DNA of 64,000 nt, taken from positions 7,355,501 through 7,419,500 of the forward strand of contig NC_134368.1 in the NCBI RefSeq assembly GCF_035582795.1, in the 5' to 3' direction. Each line of letters begins with the position of its first letter. Positions within the stretch are counted from its first letter, which is position 1. Below, piece by piece: positions 25,141 through 37,400 of this stretch. Position numbers and translations under genes: made by a program. A model generated the notes under the pieces. The model was not told where the DNA came from and searched no databases. It worked only from the letters and a program-made list of their open reading frames with translations. The stretch is from Mycteria americana. Its lineage: Eukaryota > Chordata > Aves > Ciconiiformes > Ciconiidae.

Positions 25141-25200
25141 CCGCGCGGGGCCGTGTGGAGCCGCGCGGGGCCGTGTGAAGCCATGCAGGGCCGTGTGAAG
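25141..25200. repeat. 20-bp GC-rich tandem repeat, three copies
   Basis: Three adjacent 20-base units of the form CCGCGCGGGGCCGTGTGGAG fill 25141-25200. The first two are nearly identical and the third is diverged. A partial copy (GCTGTGGAG) lies just before. The array sits at the upstream edge of the CHMP3 CpG island. Confidence 0.85.
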
Positions 25201-25434
25201 CGCGGCTGCGCCCGGGCCTCGATGACCGTTGGGACCCCCCCGAGGGGCGGGGCGGGACCGCTCAGCCACCAGCCGCCCCTCCCGCACCGGCGGCGCATGG
25301 GCAGTGCCGGCGGGGGCGGGGTGGAGCTGCGCGCATGCGTGGGAAAGGGGCATGCGCGGTGGGGATCGCCCGCCCCTGACAGCGGGCGGGGTCGGGAACC
25401 CGGAAGGGCCGGGCGGCGCGAGGCGGCTGCCGCC

Positions 25435-25479
25435 ATGGGCCTCTTCGGGAAGACCCCCGAGAAGCCGCCCAAGGAGCTG
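25435..25479 (+). CDS. CHMP3: CHMP3 coding exon 1
   Basis: Encodes residues 1-15, [15 protein letters not shown]. The donor CTG|GTGAGG follows a codon boundary. The long frame running on past 25479 is intron read-through, not protein. Confidence 0.95.
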
Positions 25480-28400
25480 GTGAGGCCCTGGCGGCGCCGC
25501 CGCCTCAGGCGGAGGCTGGGAGGCGGCGGGGACGTGTGGCTCGGGGGCGGCGGCCTCGGTGCACGGCGTTGCTATGGCGCCGGGCGGGGGCTGCGGAGGA
25601 GCCGGGCCCGGCTTGGGCGAGGCACTGTGGCGCCGGGGCCCTCGCCTGACAGCACCCGGCCCGGGACTGAGGGGAAGCGGCGAGCCCGCACCCCCGCAGC
25701 GGGGGAGAGGAGGGTTTGGAGCGGGCGGGGTGCCCCGGTGAGGTCTGTCCCAGGGTATCGCTGTGGCGGCTGGGCCTCAGCAGCAGGTGAAGAGCCCCGG
25801 TACTCCGTCCCCAAACGGGCTGGGGGCACCCGCGCTCGGTTACTTCATTTCTTCTGAAATGCAGCAACTTCTTAGCGCGCTCGGCTCGCTGTCAGAGCGC
25901 TCCTGCAGCCTGGGGGTGTGCAGAAACCTGGGGGGGGCTTCTCAGGGCCACAGAAGCAGTAGCCAAAGGAGCGATGCATCCTGGGTGGTGTGGTTTGGGG
26001 AGGCTTAGTCAGCGGTTCCTGGATTTTTAGCTTGTTGTTAGCTGTCTTCCATAACTTCTAGCTCTCTGGCTTCATTAGGGGCTTCTAGCTCCTGCTGCAA
26101 AATCAGGCTTAAAAATATGAATAGCTGAAATATTGGCACTTGGTGTTTTTTTGAGTCTGCAGGCATACTTTGTAAGCCTTGCTTCTACCCACACGTTTAT
26201 AATGTTACAGTGAAATGAAATAATCGAGATACTGATGGATTTAACTGTTTCCTTTCATAAATCACTACTAATATATCAATAAAAAAATCTATTTGGTGGG
26301 GGAAAGATCAAATACATTAGAGGTACTAAAAAAGCAACAGGGAGAAGGTGACAGATACTGAAATTGAAGGCTTAGAAGAGCTGCAGTGTCACAGATATTC
26401 CCTGCTGCTTTGTAGCAACCAGGTCCCAGGGGAGCAGGCTGTAGTCATCGCTTGTGGGGTGATAGCGTTAGATAAGGAATAAACTTTTGATAGCGTACTT
26501 TCCCTCCTTCCTCTACCTGTGTCAGAGCACCATGCAGGCTGATTATAGTTTGCTCCATTCATGAGCAGTGTTGGAAGATACCACAGAGAAATGGGGTTTG
26601 GAGATTGCTGCTCTTAATGGAGGGATAAAGCAGCAGACAACCATTTAACCTGCATGATGTGGTTATACGGCACGGATGAGTTCTTGTTGTTTCATGTCCA
26701 ACAACCACTCTTCCCTTTCCATAACTGACAAGCTTGCTGTGTTTTCTAGTAACACAGCCTGTCTGTGGGTCATCTTGGAGCTGTTTGCAGAAAAGCCTGC
26801 AAAGGCGTTAGAAAATAGGCGTGTCTGACCCGTAGGGAGAAATGACGTGGGTCGCCTTGCAGTCATGAGCACGTTCTTGGGTTGCATGCTGGCATGATGA
26901 CTTCACAGGTCATAACAGTGCTGTTGAGAAACCCATTAATAGTAAGAAATTTCTTTCCTCCTGTATCTAACTACGCAGCTTTAGAAGGAAGGAGTTGTTA
27001 TTTCTGCTTACTAGATGATGGGGAAACAGCACCGCTTACCTCGTGTCTGCTGGCAGCTGTACATGAGATACTGTCCCTGAGTAGGGTTACAGAAAGCAAT
27101 CTCAGCACCACAGGAGGTGGCTGATGATGGGAAGAGGTTGAGATTTTTGTGATGGCAGTGAGACACCCTGGGTTTGTTTGTATGCTCGCTGTCTGTTGAT
27201 GCGAAATAACTTACTGGATGAAAGATACAGGGCAAACATCTTCATAGAATCATAGAATGCTTTGGATTCTACAGGTCTTCTAGTCCAACCCCCCTGCAAG
27301 AGCAGGGACATCTTCAACTAGATCAGGTTGCTCAGAGTCCCGTCCAGCCTGACCTTGAATGTTTCCAGGAATGGGGCCTCCACTACCTCTCTGGGCAACC
27401 TGGGTCAGTGCCTCACCACCCTCATTGGAAAAAATTTATTTAAATCCAGTCTAAATCTGCCCTCCCTTAGTTTAAAACCCTTGCTCCTTGTCCTGTCACA
27501 ACAGGCCCTGCTAAAAAGTCTGTCCCCATCTTTCTTATAGGCCCCCTTTAAGTACTGGAAGGCTGCTATAAGGTCTCCCCAGAGCCTTCTCTTCTCCAGG
27601 CTGAACAACCCCAACTCTCTCAGCCTGTCCTCATAGGAGAGGTGCTCCAGCCCTCGGATCATTTTCATGGCCCTCCTCTGGACTTGCTCCAACAGCTTCA
27701 TGTCCTTGTGCTCCAGAGCTGGACGCAGTACTGCAGGTGGGATCTCACCAGAGCAGAGGGGCAGAATCACCTCTCTCGACCTGCTGGCCACGCTGCTTTT
27801 GATGCAGCCCAGGATACGGTTGGCCTTCTGGGCTGCCAGTGCACATTGTTGGCTCATGTCCAGCTTTTTGTCCATCAGTACCCCCAAGTCCTTTTCCGCA
27901 GGGCTGCTCTCAATCCCATCATCCCCCAGCCTGTATTGAAACCGAGGATTGCCCCGACCCAGGTGCAGGACCCTGCACTTGGCCTTGTTGAACCTCATGA
28001 GGTTCACACAGGCCCACTTCTCCAGCTTGTCCAGGTCCCTCTGGATGACATCCCGTCCTTCTGGCATGTCATCTGCGAACTTGCTGAGGGTGCGCTCAAT
28101 CTCGCTGTCAATGTCATTGATGAAAACATTGAACAGCACTGGTCCCAGTACAGACCCCTGAGGGACACCACTTGTCACTGATCTCCATCTAGACATTGAG
28201 CCATTGACTGCCGCTCTCTGGATGTGACCATCCAACCAATTCCTTATCCACTGAACAATCTACCCATCAAGTCTGTACCTCTCCAATTTAGAGAGGAGGA
28301 TGTTGTGGAGGACCGTGTCAAAGGCTTTACAGAAGTCCAGATAGATGACATCTATTGCTTTTCCTTTGTCCACTGATGTGGTAACTCCCTTGCAGAAAGC

Positions 28401-31400
28401 CACTAGGTTGGTCAGGCAGGACTTGCCCTTGGTGAAGCCATGTTGGCTGTCTCGAATCACCTCCCTGTCGTCCATGTGCTCTAGCATAGCTTCTAGGAGG
28501 ATCTGTTCCATGATCTTCCCAGGCACAGAGGTGAGGCTGACAGGTCAGTAGTTCCCAGGGTCATCCTTTCTACCCTTTTTAAAGATGGGCACAATGTTTC
28601 CCTTCTTCCAGTCACCAGGGACCTCATCTGACTGCCATGACTTTTCATATATCATGGAGAGTGGCTTGGCAGCTACATCAGCCAATTCCCTCAGGACTCT
28701 GGGATGCATCTCATCAGGTCCCATAGACTTATATATGTTCAGGTTCCACAGGTGGTCACAAACCTGATCTTCCCTTACAGTGGGAGGGGCTTTACCCCCC
28801 TGGTCCCCAACATGTCGTCCATTGACTTGGGAGGGGTGAGGAGAGCAGTTGCCAGAGAAGACTGAAGCAAAAAAGTTGTTGAGTACCTCAGCCTCAGTCT
28901 GTTGATACTAGGTCACCATTCTTGTTCATCAGTGGAGGTACACTTTCTTTAACTTTCCTTTTCTGGTTGATATACCTGTAGAAGCCCTTCTTGTTATTCT
29001 TTGCATCCCTTGCCAACTTCAGCTCCAGCTGCACCTTGGCCTTCCTGACCCCATCCCTACACAAGCAGGCAGCATCCCTATACTCTTTCCAGGTTACCTG
29101 TCCCTGCTTCCACTGCCTGTGCGGTTCCCCCTTGCTCTTCAGTTTGACCAGCATGTCTTGACTCAGCCATGCTGGTCTCTTCCCTTCCTTGCCTGATTTC
29201 CTACATCTGGGGACTGAGAGCTCTTGCACTTTATGGAAAGCATCCTTAAAGATCTGCCAGCTCTGTTCTGCTCCCCTGTCTCTGAGGACTGTTTCCCAGG
29301 GGGTCCTACTGACTAACTCCTTGAAGAGCTGGAATTTCGTTTTCCTAAAATTTAGGGTCCTGACTGCACTCCTCACCTGTCCCATATCCCTCAGGACTGT
29401 GAACTCCACCAGTGCATTGATCACTGGAGCCTAGGCTGCCTCCAGTCTTGACATCACTGATGAGCTCACTTGCATTGGTGACCATCAGGTCCAGTATTGC
29501 ATCCCCTTGGGTAGGGGTGTCTATTACCTCGGTTAAGAAGTTATCCTCAATGCACTCCAGAAGTCTCCTGGATTGCCTACAGCTTGCTGTGCTACTTTTC
29601 CAGCAGATGTCGGGGTGGTTGAAGTCCCTGAGTAGGACAAGAGCTTGCGAGCATGATGCCTCCTGTAGCTGGAGAAAGAAGTCTTCATCAGTAGGCTCTC
29701 CTTGATCAGGTGGCCTGTAGTAGACACCAACCACAAGGTTCCCTTTGTGTTCAGTCCTTGTGAGGAGCTAGTGATGCATTTCAGCCTGTCTAAAGCTGGG
29801 GGTCTACTATACGTTTAATGCCATGCCTGGATTGTTTGAGCCTAAAAAGTGGTTTTCCTCCAGTGTAGTCTGAGTGGTTGATTTCAGCTTAGTGTTTTGC
29901 TGGCTGACTCTCCAGTGTGATGCGGTGCTGTGAGAACGATGCTTTTGTTTATGTCAGAACTGGAAGCAGATTAGCTTCATCAGCATGGAGTTGTGCTCAG
30001 GGTAATTAGCCTTGCTTAGTTGACCAAAGCACTTCTATTCCCAGCATTGCTACCTCTGCGCTGCATTGTACCATGGTTTGTAGCCATATCCCTGGTGTCC
30101 TGCGTGAGGTCAGCAATACAACTTCTTTACTGCTAAACAAATTGTCTCATGTAACTGGAAGCATGCGGTAGTCTAGATGAGAGTCAATGGGATTTCCTCC
30201 TCTTCTTACACACAAAATTGGTGATGCATGTTGGGAAGACCAGGGAATTAAGAAGCACCCAGCTCTGTCTTTATGAGGACAGTTGTGTGAAGCAGCTTAT
30301 TCCTGGGCAGTATTAGGGATGAACTATCAAAGAGTTTTCTGCTGTTGGAGTTATCAGGGACTGATGGCAACATACGACCAGTCGTGGTTTAATGGTGTCT
30401 TTGCTCTGGATTGTGCATCACAGAGGCAGAATCTGTGAATCCTGCTGTAGTTCATTTGACAGTTGCCGATTGTGCTTGTACATGAAGGCTTAATAAATGT
30501 TGGTTTGTTCCAGAATACAACTTGTAGAGCAAATCTCTAGATCTTACATTTGAGGTGTGACAGGTGGCCAGCCAGAGTTCAGTCATGCTTTACCTCAGTC
30601 TCTTTCCCCTCTTCTCTCCATCTAGTATAGGCATACTCAAAAGAGGGACCTTCTTAGCCTCTTATCAGGGTGAGGAATGAATCTACATGAAATTTCTTTG
30701 CCCTATCCTGAACAGCAGGAGGAGAGGCTGCAGTCGGTCCAGCAAGGGTGGGTTTTTTTTTTCCCTGTAATAAAACAGGATTCAACTAAAAGGTACAGAA
30801 GCTTTCTGAAACCCCTTCAAAACTTCTGCACACCCATAATGTACACACAGAGCTCTGCTAGGCTTTTGTGGGTTTTTTTCCAGCAGATTTTATGCTTGGG
30901 CAACTCAGGTGGTGGTTGTTGTCTGTAGTCAAAATGTGGTCTTGTTCATTGTGACTGAGAGCACTTCTTTTGAGACCGGTAGAAGTCTAAGAATCTGTCT
31001 TGCTCTGCTGGGCTCATGCACTGAAGAGCATGCTTTTTACAGTTCTGTTATAAAGCTTATTCAGGTAGACGAAGCTTTTTATTTGAATTTAAAAAATCAC
31101 ATAAAAATCAGGGTGATTTTCATACAGAACTATTCATACAGCCAACTAGACTTCTTGAGTGGCCTGTGCAGTGGCATGTACAGTGTGCAAGTGGATCCAT
31201 GAACTAGAGGTCATCTTAATACTTAGGGGTTTTTAGATACTGTGCAAAATCTGTGCTGCTAATAATAGCAGTAGCATCAGAGCTCCAGAAGCATTTGGCA
31301 CTCTGTGCCAGAATTCTTGATTCTGGTTCTACAGCCCCTCTCTGCTTCCTCGTTTACCACAAGTGCTTCCAGTTCTCAGTTGGATGTCTGGCAGCTGCTG

Positions 31401-34400
31401 CCTGTCTGATATCTCCGCTTCCCCAGAGGGGTGGTCAGGGCAAGTGGTGCTCCCCACCTCCTTCAGCAGCCTGTGTTGGGGGAGCCAGGAGTGCTGGAAC
31501 AGAGAGATCTTGGTGGGTTCCAGGAGGGAAGCTGTAGAGGGGGTGGCTGTGTTTGAACCCCACCAAATGCAGGGGAAGGGAAGCTGGAGGGCAGAGCTGC
31601 CCTGTAGAGGGAGGGACCTGAGCAAGTGGGAGGAATGGGCCAGCAGGAACCTCACTATGTTGAGCAATGCAGGGTTATGTATGTGGGACAACCATCGCTG
31701 CACGTAGGGATGTGCAGCCTGGGGCTGGCTGGGCAGCAGCTCTGCAGGAAAGGACCTGGGCTTCCCACGGATAATAAACTGAGTTAGCAGTGTGCATTTG
31801 CAGCGGTGAGGGCAAATGGGGCTGCATTAGTGAATTGTAATCATCAAGTTGAGGCAAATGGTTGTTCAGTTACTCTGCTGCATTTGGCATTAACAAGGCC
31901 ACATCTGCAAAACAGTGTCTCGGTTTGGGCACCCAGTTCAAGAAGGATATCGACAAACTGGGGAGACTGCGGCAGAGGGCCGCCAAAGTGGCAGAGGACT
32001 GGAGTCCATGATACAGGAGGAGAGGCTGAAGGAGCTGGGCTTGTTTTAGCTTGGTGAAGAGAAGACGAAAAGGCAAGAGTCTAAAGCCTTTCACTGCCCC
32101 TACTGGGGTTTTAGTGAAGGCAGAGCCAGGTACTTTTCAGGTGTGCCCAGTGACTGGAAAGAGGCTATAGCCACAGGTGGCCAGAGGAGAATTCTGAATT
32201 GGACATGAGGGAAGTTCCTCACCACAGGAGCAACTAAGTGCTGGGAGAGATGCCCAGAGCGGCTGTGAAGTCTCTGTCCTCGGACGGTGTCAAAACTCAA
32301 TGGACAAGGCCCCAAGCAACCTGTCTCAACTCTGAACTTGGTCCTGCTTTGAGAAGGAGGTTGTCTTGGAGACCTCCTGGGGCTCCTTCTGACTGAAAAG
32401 GGTAGTAGCACTTTTGGTGCTGTCATCCCATGCAAAAGTTTCTACCTTATGCTGAAACCCCCTGCGGCATGTTCCCTCTGCACAGCGACGTCACTGTGAC
32501 GTGGGAAGTTAGCCAGGCAGTGAGTGTCTCCAGTTCACAAATCGTGTCCTCCTTAACTCCTTGTCTGAATGGTAAGAGGAGTGCAATAATTGGTGGTATC
32601 TCTGCAATGTTTTTTTTATTTGAATAATGAAATATTTAAACATGACTCATAACTTAAAGCTTGTGCATCGTGAAGTGCATCTTTTGATATCGAATGGTTA
32701 AGTTACATGAAAGTATAAGAGCATAGTTTTAAAGTTGGACTTTCAAGTAACTCTCACTTTCTCTTTTTAAGGTCAATGAATGGTCCTTGAAGATAAGGAA
32801 AGAAATGAGAGTGATTGATAGACAGATCAGAGGTTTGTACTTATGTTTAATTTTTTGTTTTTCCTTCCCCTCTCTGCCTTCAAGTTTTTTCTGCTTTAAT
32901 TGGGGGAGGCTGTGAAATCTAATAGCCTGGGATACTCTATCGCATCTGGAATAAAGGAAGATGAATGTGATCCTGGGGCCAGACTTAGTCTGTGTTACAA
33001 AATGACGTCATTGTGACGTTCTCCAAGTAAAATTTTCAAAAGAACCTGAATATTGTATGCTTCCACTAAGACGTAATGCTCTTAAATTCCATTTTATAAG
33101 ATGAATTAGACTTATTACCCAGAACTTCAGTCACATTGATTTAATGAATAGTATCGGTGTGGTATGTAATTACACATGTAGAAAGTTCCACAGGTATGTA
33201 CTGGCATGAAGTGCACATGCTAAACAAAAGTAGCTTGCTGTCAGCTTGAGAAAATTGCGAACAGGAGAGAAGAGGAAAAAAAAAAAGACTTTTCTCAGTG
33301 GGAGTTTTGCTGTTAAATTATGGGCATTACACTTTTGAAGAGGTCTTGAAAAGCAGAGGAGTTGCTTATTATTACACTGCTGCTAGTTCAGTTTCTTGTT
33401 CCCTCTTCTGCCCGCCTTCCCAGAATCTGAAAATAGGTTTGGGGCAGATTCTGTTTTCCCCTTTTTGTCTTCTACCCTGCCCTCAGGATTGGTCCATGGG
33501 ATGTGCTGGTAAAGGATGTTTTGTGTCATCATCTGGTTATTAGGCACATGTCTGTTTTGAGTGACTCCTCAAGGAGTACATTCTCCCTTCCCCCTTCCTC
33601 CCCAGCCCCATACTTCTGGGCTAAGCTGGCAGGGTTCACATATTCTCCCACTTGTAGATTTGTACGAGTTGGTTGGAGAGAGATGCTTGTGCAGTACAAA
33701 GTCTGTCTTTGTCCTCATTTTACAGATGAGGACAGGGTTTATGCCTCTTCCAGGAAAACCAATGTACAGTGATGTTCATTATGCTTGTGAATTGTTTTGC
33801 ATTCTCCAAGGCACTTTGTGTGGCTGTATCGGGCACAGACCAACTGAAACATGGCTGATGTTATTAGCAGAGTATGTTTTAGGGGCCGCATCTTCCATGG
33901 GAGCAAACTACCCGCATGTTCACTATTGATGGTTTCTTGAAATTTTGGTTTTCTCTCAACTTTATGCATGCCATAATACTTCTAATGGCCTATATAGATA
34001 CTGGGTCATGTGGTAGTCTGACATTTTGATGTGGATGTAAATCTAATTATTGTAACAGCTTTAAACATCTCTGTATATGTATTTCAGAGTGTTACATTCA
34101 AAGAAATACAGTTCAGCACATAAGAGCTTAGACTAACCACCAACCACCTGCATCCCATTAAAATAAAGTACAGAATATCTTTGTAATGCCCCTATTGTGC
34201 TAGGATTTCACATCGTACCAAATGTCAGCTGTGGAAGTACATAGTTCTGCTGGACACTTATCCAGCTAGCAGGCTGTTGCTGAGAGTTGACAGCCACATG
34301 CCACTAAAGGGTTTTGGTTTGGGTTTTGGTGGTGTGTGGGTTTTTTTGTTTTGTTTTGGGTTGGGTTTTTTGTTGTTGTTTGTTTGTTTGTTTTTTGTTT

Positions 34401-37400
34401 GTTTTGTTTTGTTTCAAAAATTACCCACTGTAATTGGATTCTGCCGTGCTTTATCATTTGGATTGAGATTTACCCAGGAAATTGCTGTAATCTTTGAGTA
34501 AGGATGCTGAGCTGGGACCTGTTTTAATTTCCCTGGGGAAGGCTCTGCTAGATGTTTTGATATGGCAACACTCAGACCCACCTGGGATGAACTGCGTGGG
34601 CTTGGATCACTCAAACACTTGGCTTGCCCAGTCAGCGCAGTTACTAATATAGCAACATGCTGTTTCAAACCATCTGTTGTTGGACTCTTGCTGTTGTCGT
34701 GATTTCTGTTTGGTGTATGTTGCTTTTGAGGGCTTGGAAGGTTTGAAGAAATGAAAGGTATCCTTGGTATCCTTGTGACTTCAGAATTGAATTTTTCAAG
34801 TTAATGTAGTTGGAGTAATACAGTAACTTCATGCTTTACTGAGCTTGCAAGTCCCTCTCACAGGTGCTTTGGACTGCTTTGTGCCTCTGTTGTGCTTGGT
34901 AGTGCTGCAGAGGGGACTGGTGTAATGACTTTGGCTCACTAGAGGTGCATAGCTGGCATTGACCTTCAAAGGTGGCGTTGACCATTCTTGCATATTTTAT
35001 GCCACTAATCTCATATTCAGCAGTTCGTCATGCAAGTGAAAGCATTCGCTCCAGTACAGGGCCCCACTACCCTAGTTTGGATGTAGTAACACAATACTTG
35101 TGGTTATTTTTAGCTTGGCAAAGTGAGTGTCATAATTCCTCAGTACTGCTGGAGTACTCTTGGTGCTTTCTGGTTTGTGCTGTAGCACTTCAGCAGTTTC
35201 CTACCTGTTCTGATATGCTGGGACTTGGCTCACTCCCATGTCTGACATACAGATGTCTTCAAGCTTGTGACATTTCTGCAGATAATAGTGGGGAAGCAAC
35301 AAGGAGTATGTTTTTCTGATGATGATCCTACAGATTTCTGCCGGTCCTTTAGGATAAAGATGCCATTGAATGATATTGAGAGAGTGACTCATCTTGAGTA
35401 CAGGGTTCATTAATGCCTACGTGAGAAGCTATGTCGAAGTCTCCAAGTTGGCCTGTGCCAAAAAGTATGTGTTGATGCCTTTGGTTTTATAAAAGGGCGA
35501 CTTCTGGTTCTTGCCTACATGTAACTTCTGTCTGTTATAAATCAAGAAGACTCAAACAAAACCAAATTTGAACAAAGCCTTTGCTAGAAATAACTGTTCT
35601 TGTGGTCATTTCCTTCAACTCTTCGCAGGAAGGTGAGCCTAACCATTATTATTTGAATTCTTTATTTACTTTAGGATAATTTTTTTCCAGACTCATGGAT
35701 TCACATTTCATCAGTGGCTAATTTATTGCTGAGTCTGGGAAAGGAAGGGTGTGTTTTAGCCCCTGCTTGTTCCTGCATTTCTTACTCTGAGTTTTTTGAG
35801 GTACCTGGCTTCTGCTGTACACAGCCAGCGTTATCTGGCTCTGTGTGAACAGTCACCCCAGATTTGCTAGAGAAACCTACGTTATTTACGGAAGCCTATT
35901 TAGTATATTGCAATATTGCAAATCCAACTATTTGGTGCTCATTTTGTACAGACTTAGTTCAGTACTCCTACTCCAGCATGCTCTTATAAAAAGCTGTTGA
36001 ATGAAGCTGGATACCAAGAGAGTTGGAACAGACTGCTTTAAGTTATAACTAACGATTTACCAGCATACTAGTTTTCACTGATAAATTATCCATAGCTTTG
36101 GCACCAGCCAGCTAGCTTATAATTTGAATGTGCCAGTTTATAGAAACACCTAACACATGTGTCTTAAAGTATGAGCAGTATAAACTCAGGACCTTAACTC
36201 CTTAAGTACAAGTATAGACTTGGCTGTGTATCCAGTTGAGGCTCAGTGAGTTGTGCCTGACGGGGGGAATAATTCAGTCAATCTGCAAGGATGAAGGCTT
36301 TTTTTGGCAGTAGTTAACAAATCTGTGGTTTTAAGTAACTCTTAAAGTTGTGGGCACACCCTTACAAATTCACTATATAAATGGTCATGCTTTTTTAAAT
36401 TTTTTTAAAGGCAGCGTATATCTAAGACTTTCTAGCTTCTGAGAGATCAGCTTTCTACAATCTTTCTGAATGTATTTTTTTTCAGAAAAACACATTTCAG
36501 GGATTTAGAAACAGTGAGGACAATTTTGCCTACAACAGCCCGCAAATTCACTTGAAGGTGGGCCTACAGGTTAAGCTTTGAATGTAGTCTGACAGGAAAA
36601 CATTTTTGCTAGTAAAATGCCTGTCTATCTTCTGAGACTATGAGTTTTAAACTCCTTGTGACAACGTTGTTCCTTCCTGGTGAAGTAGGGCTATCTGGTG
36701 ATGAACATGGAAGAGGTAATCTTGTAAGCAGGAAATCAGTACAGTAGTCTTAAACTGTGTGTGTATATATTATATATGGGTGTATGTATTTTATATACAT
36801 AAATCAGGCCAGTTTAATAGTCAGGAAGTTATTCTGAAGTTGTAAGTCAAGTAGTCATCTCGGAGTGCTTTGTTCTTACTGGACCTTTTTTGCTTCTTAA
36901 GAATTCATCTTAGTCCGCTCAGCTTCATGCAGTGATATTCTTGGACAGTCCTTTACAGTACTCTTAACTGCAAAGGAAATTACAGAGCTGGATGTTTAGT
37001 AATGAGAATTTTCCTATTAATATTTAGTTGAATTAATCAGCTAACATGTAAATCAGCCTAGAACAAGGTCTTTGAGTAACAGGGGGATAGGGGGGGATCT
37101 GAAATCAAGCAGAAACGATTCTTTGTATTGAAAATACACCCCAACAAATGACTGGTTTCTCTTCCAAATCCTTAGCAGTTTAACGCTATTTGCTGTGTTT
37201 TTCTGTACTCCAGATATCCAGAGAGAAGAGGAGAAGGTGAAGCGGTCGATAAAGGATGCTGCCAAAAAGGGTCAGAAAGATGTGTGTGTGATCTTGGCAA
37301 AGGAACTGATCCGCTCTCGAAAGGCTGTAAGCAAACTCTATGCATCCAAAGCTCACATGAACTCTGTTCTCATGGGGATGAAGAACCAGCTTGGTAAGAA

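Larger units (their letters stand above)
25085..25830 (+). promoter_or_regulatory. CHMP3: CpG island and promoter of CHMP3
   Basis: GC- and CpG-rich sequence surrounds CHMP3 exon 1. Upstream of the start codon are two NRF1-like sites, GCGCATGCGT (25331-25340) and CATGCGCGG (25351-25359), and an ETS/GABP-type CCGGAAG (25400-25406). There is no TATA box. This is the common motif set of housekeeping CpG-island promoters. Transcription probably starts between about 25340 and 25430. Confidence 0.75.
27244..29765 (-). mobile_element. CR1 LINE, 5'-truncated and inactive
   Basis: The 3' end is marked by the CR1 signature ATTCTATGATTCTATG on the minus strand (plus-strand CATAGAATCATAGAAT at 27244-27259). 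Going upstream, the reverse-transcriptase C-terminal region, the RT core with [11 protein letters not shown] and FADD, the thumb/linker and the endonuclease C-terminal part ([10 protein letters not shown]) are all recognisable. The coding capacity is split into frames at about 27405-28235, 28260-28526, 28894-29424 and 29345-29734, with stops and small deletions. The N-terminal endonuclease and ORF1 are missing. A full CR1 is about 4.5 kb. It is antisense to CHMP3. Confidence 0.95.
25480..32771 (+). other. CHMP3: CHMP3 intron 1
   Basis: GT-AG intron of 7.3 kb, phase 0. It starts in the CpG island and holds an antisense 2.5-kb CR1 and an older sense-oriented CR1 fragment. 25.8-27.2 kb and 29.8-31.5 kb show nothing nameable. 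A CRE-like double motif lies at 32487-32502, about 270 bases before exon 2. Confidence 0.9.
32833..37213 (+). other. CHMP3: CHMP3 intron 2
   Basis: GT-AG intron of 4.4 kb, phase 1. It contains the second CRE-like site (33004-33019), a possible MIR fragment near 33.72 kb, a G/T-rich low-complexity tract (34309-34415) and an AT/GT dinucleotide patch (about 36758-36800). No gene was seen. Confidence 0.85.

Noticed and set aside
25018-25857. 279-codon frame covering CHMP3 exon 1
   Set aside because: Only the 15 codons 25435-25479 are CHMP3. The rest is CpG-island promoter and intron read-through.
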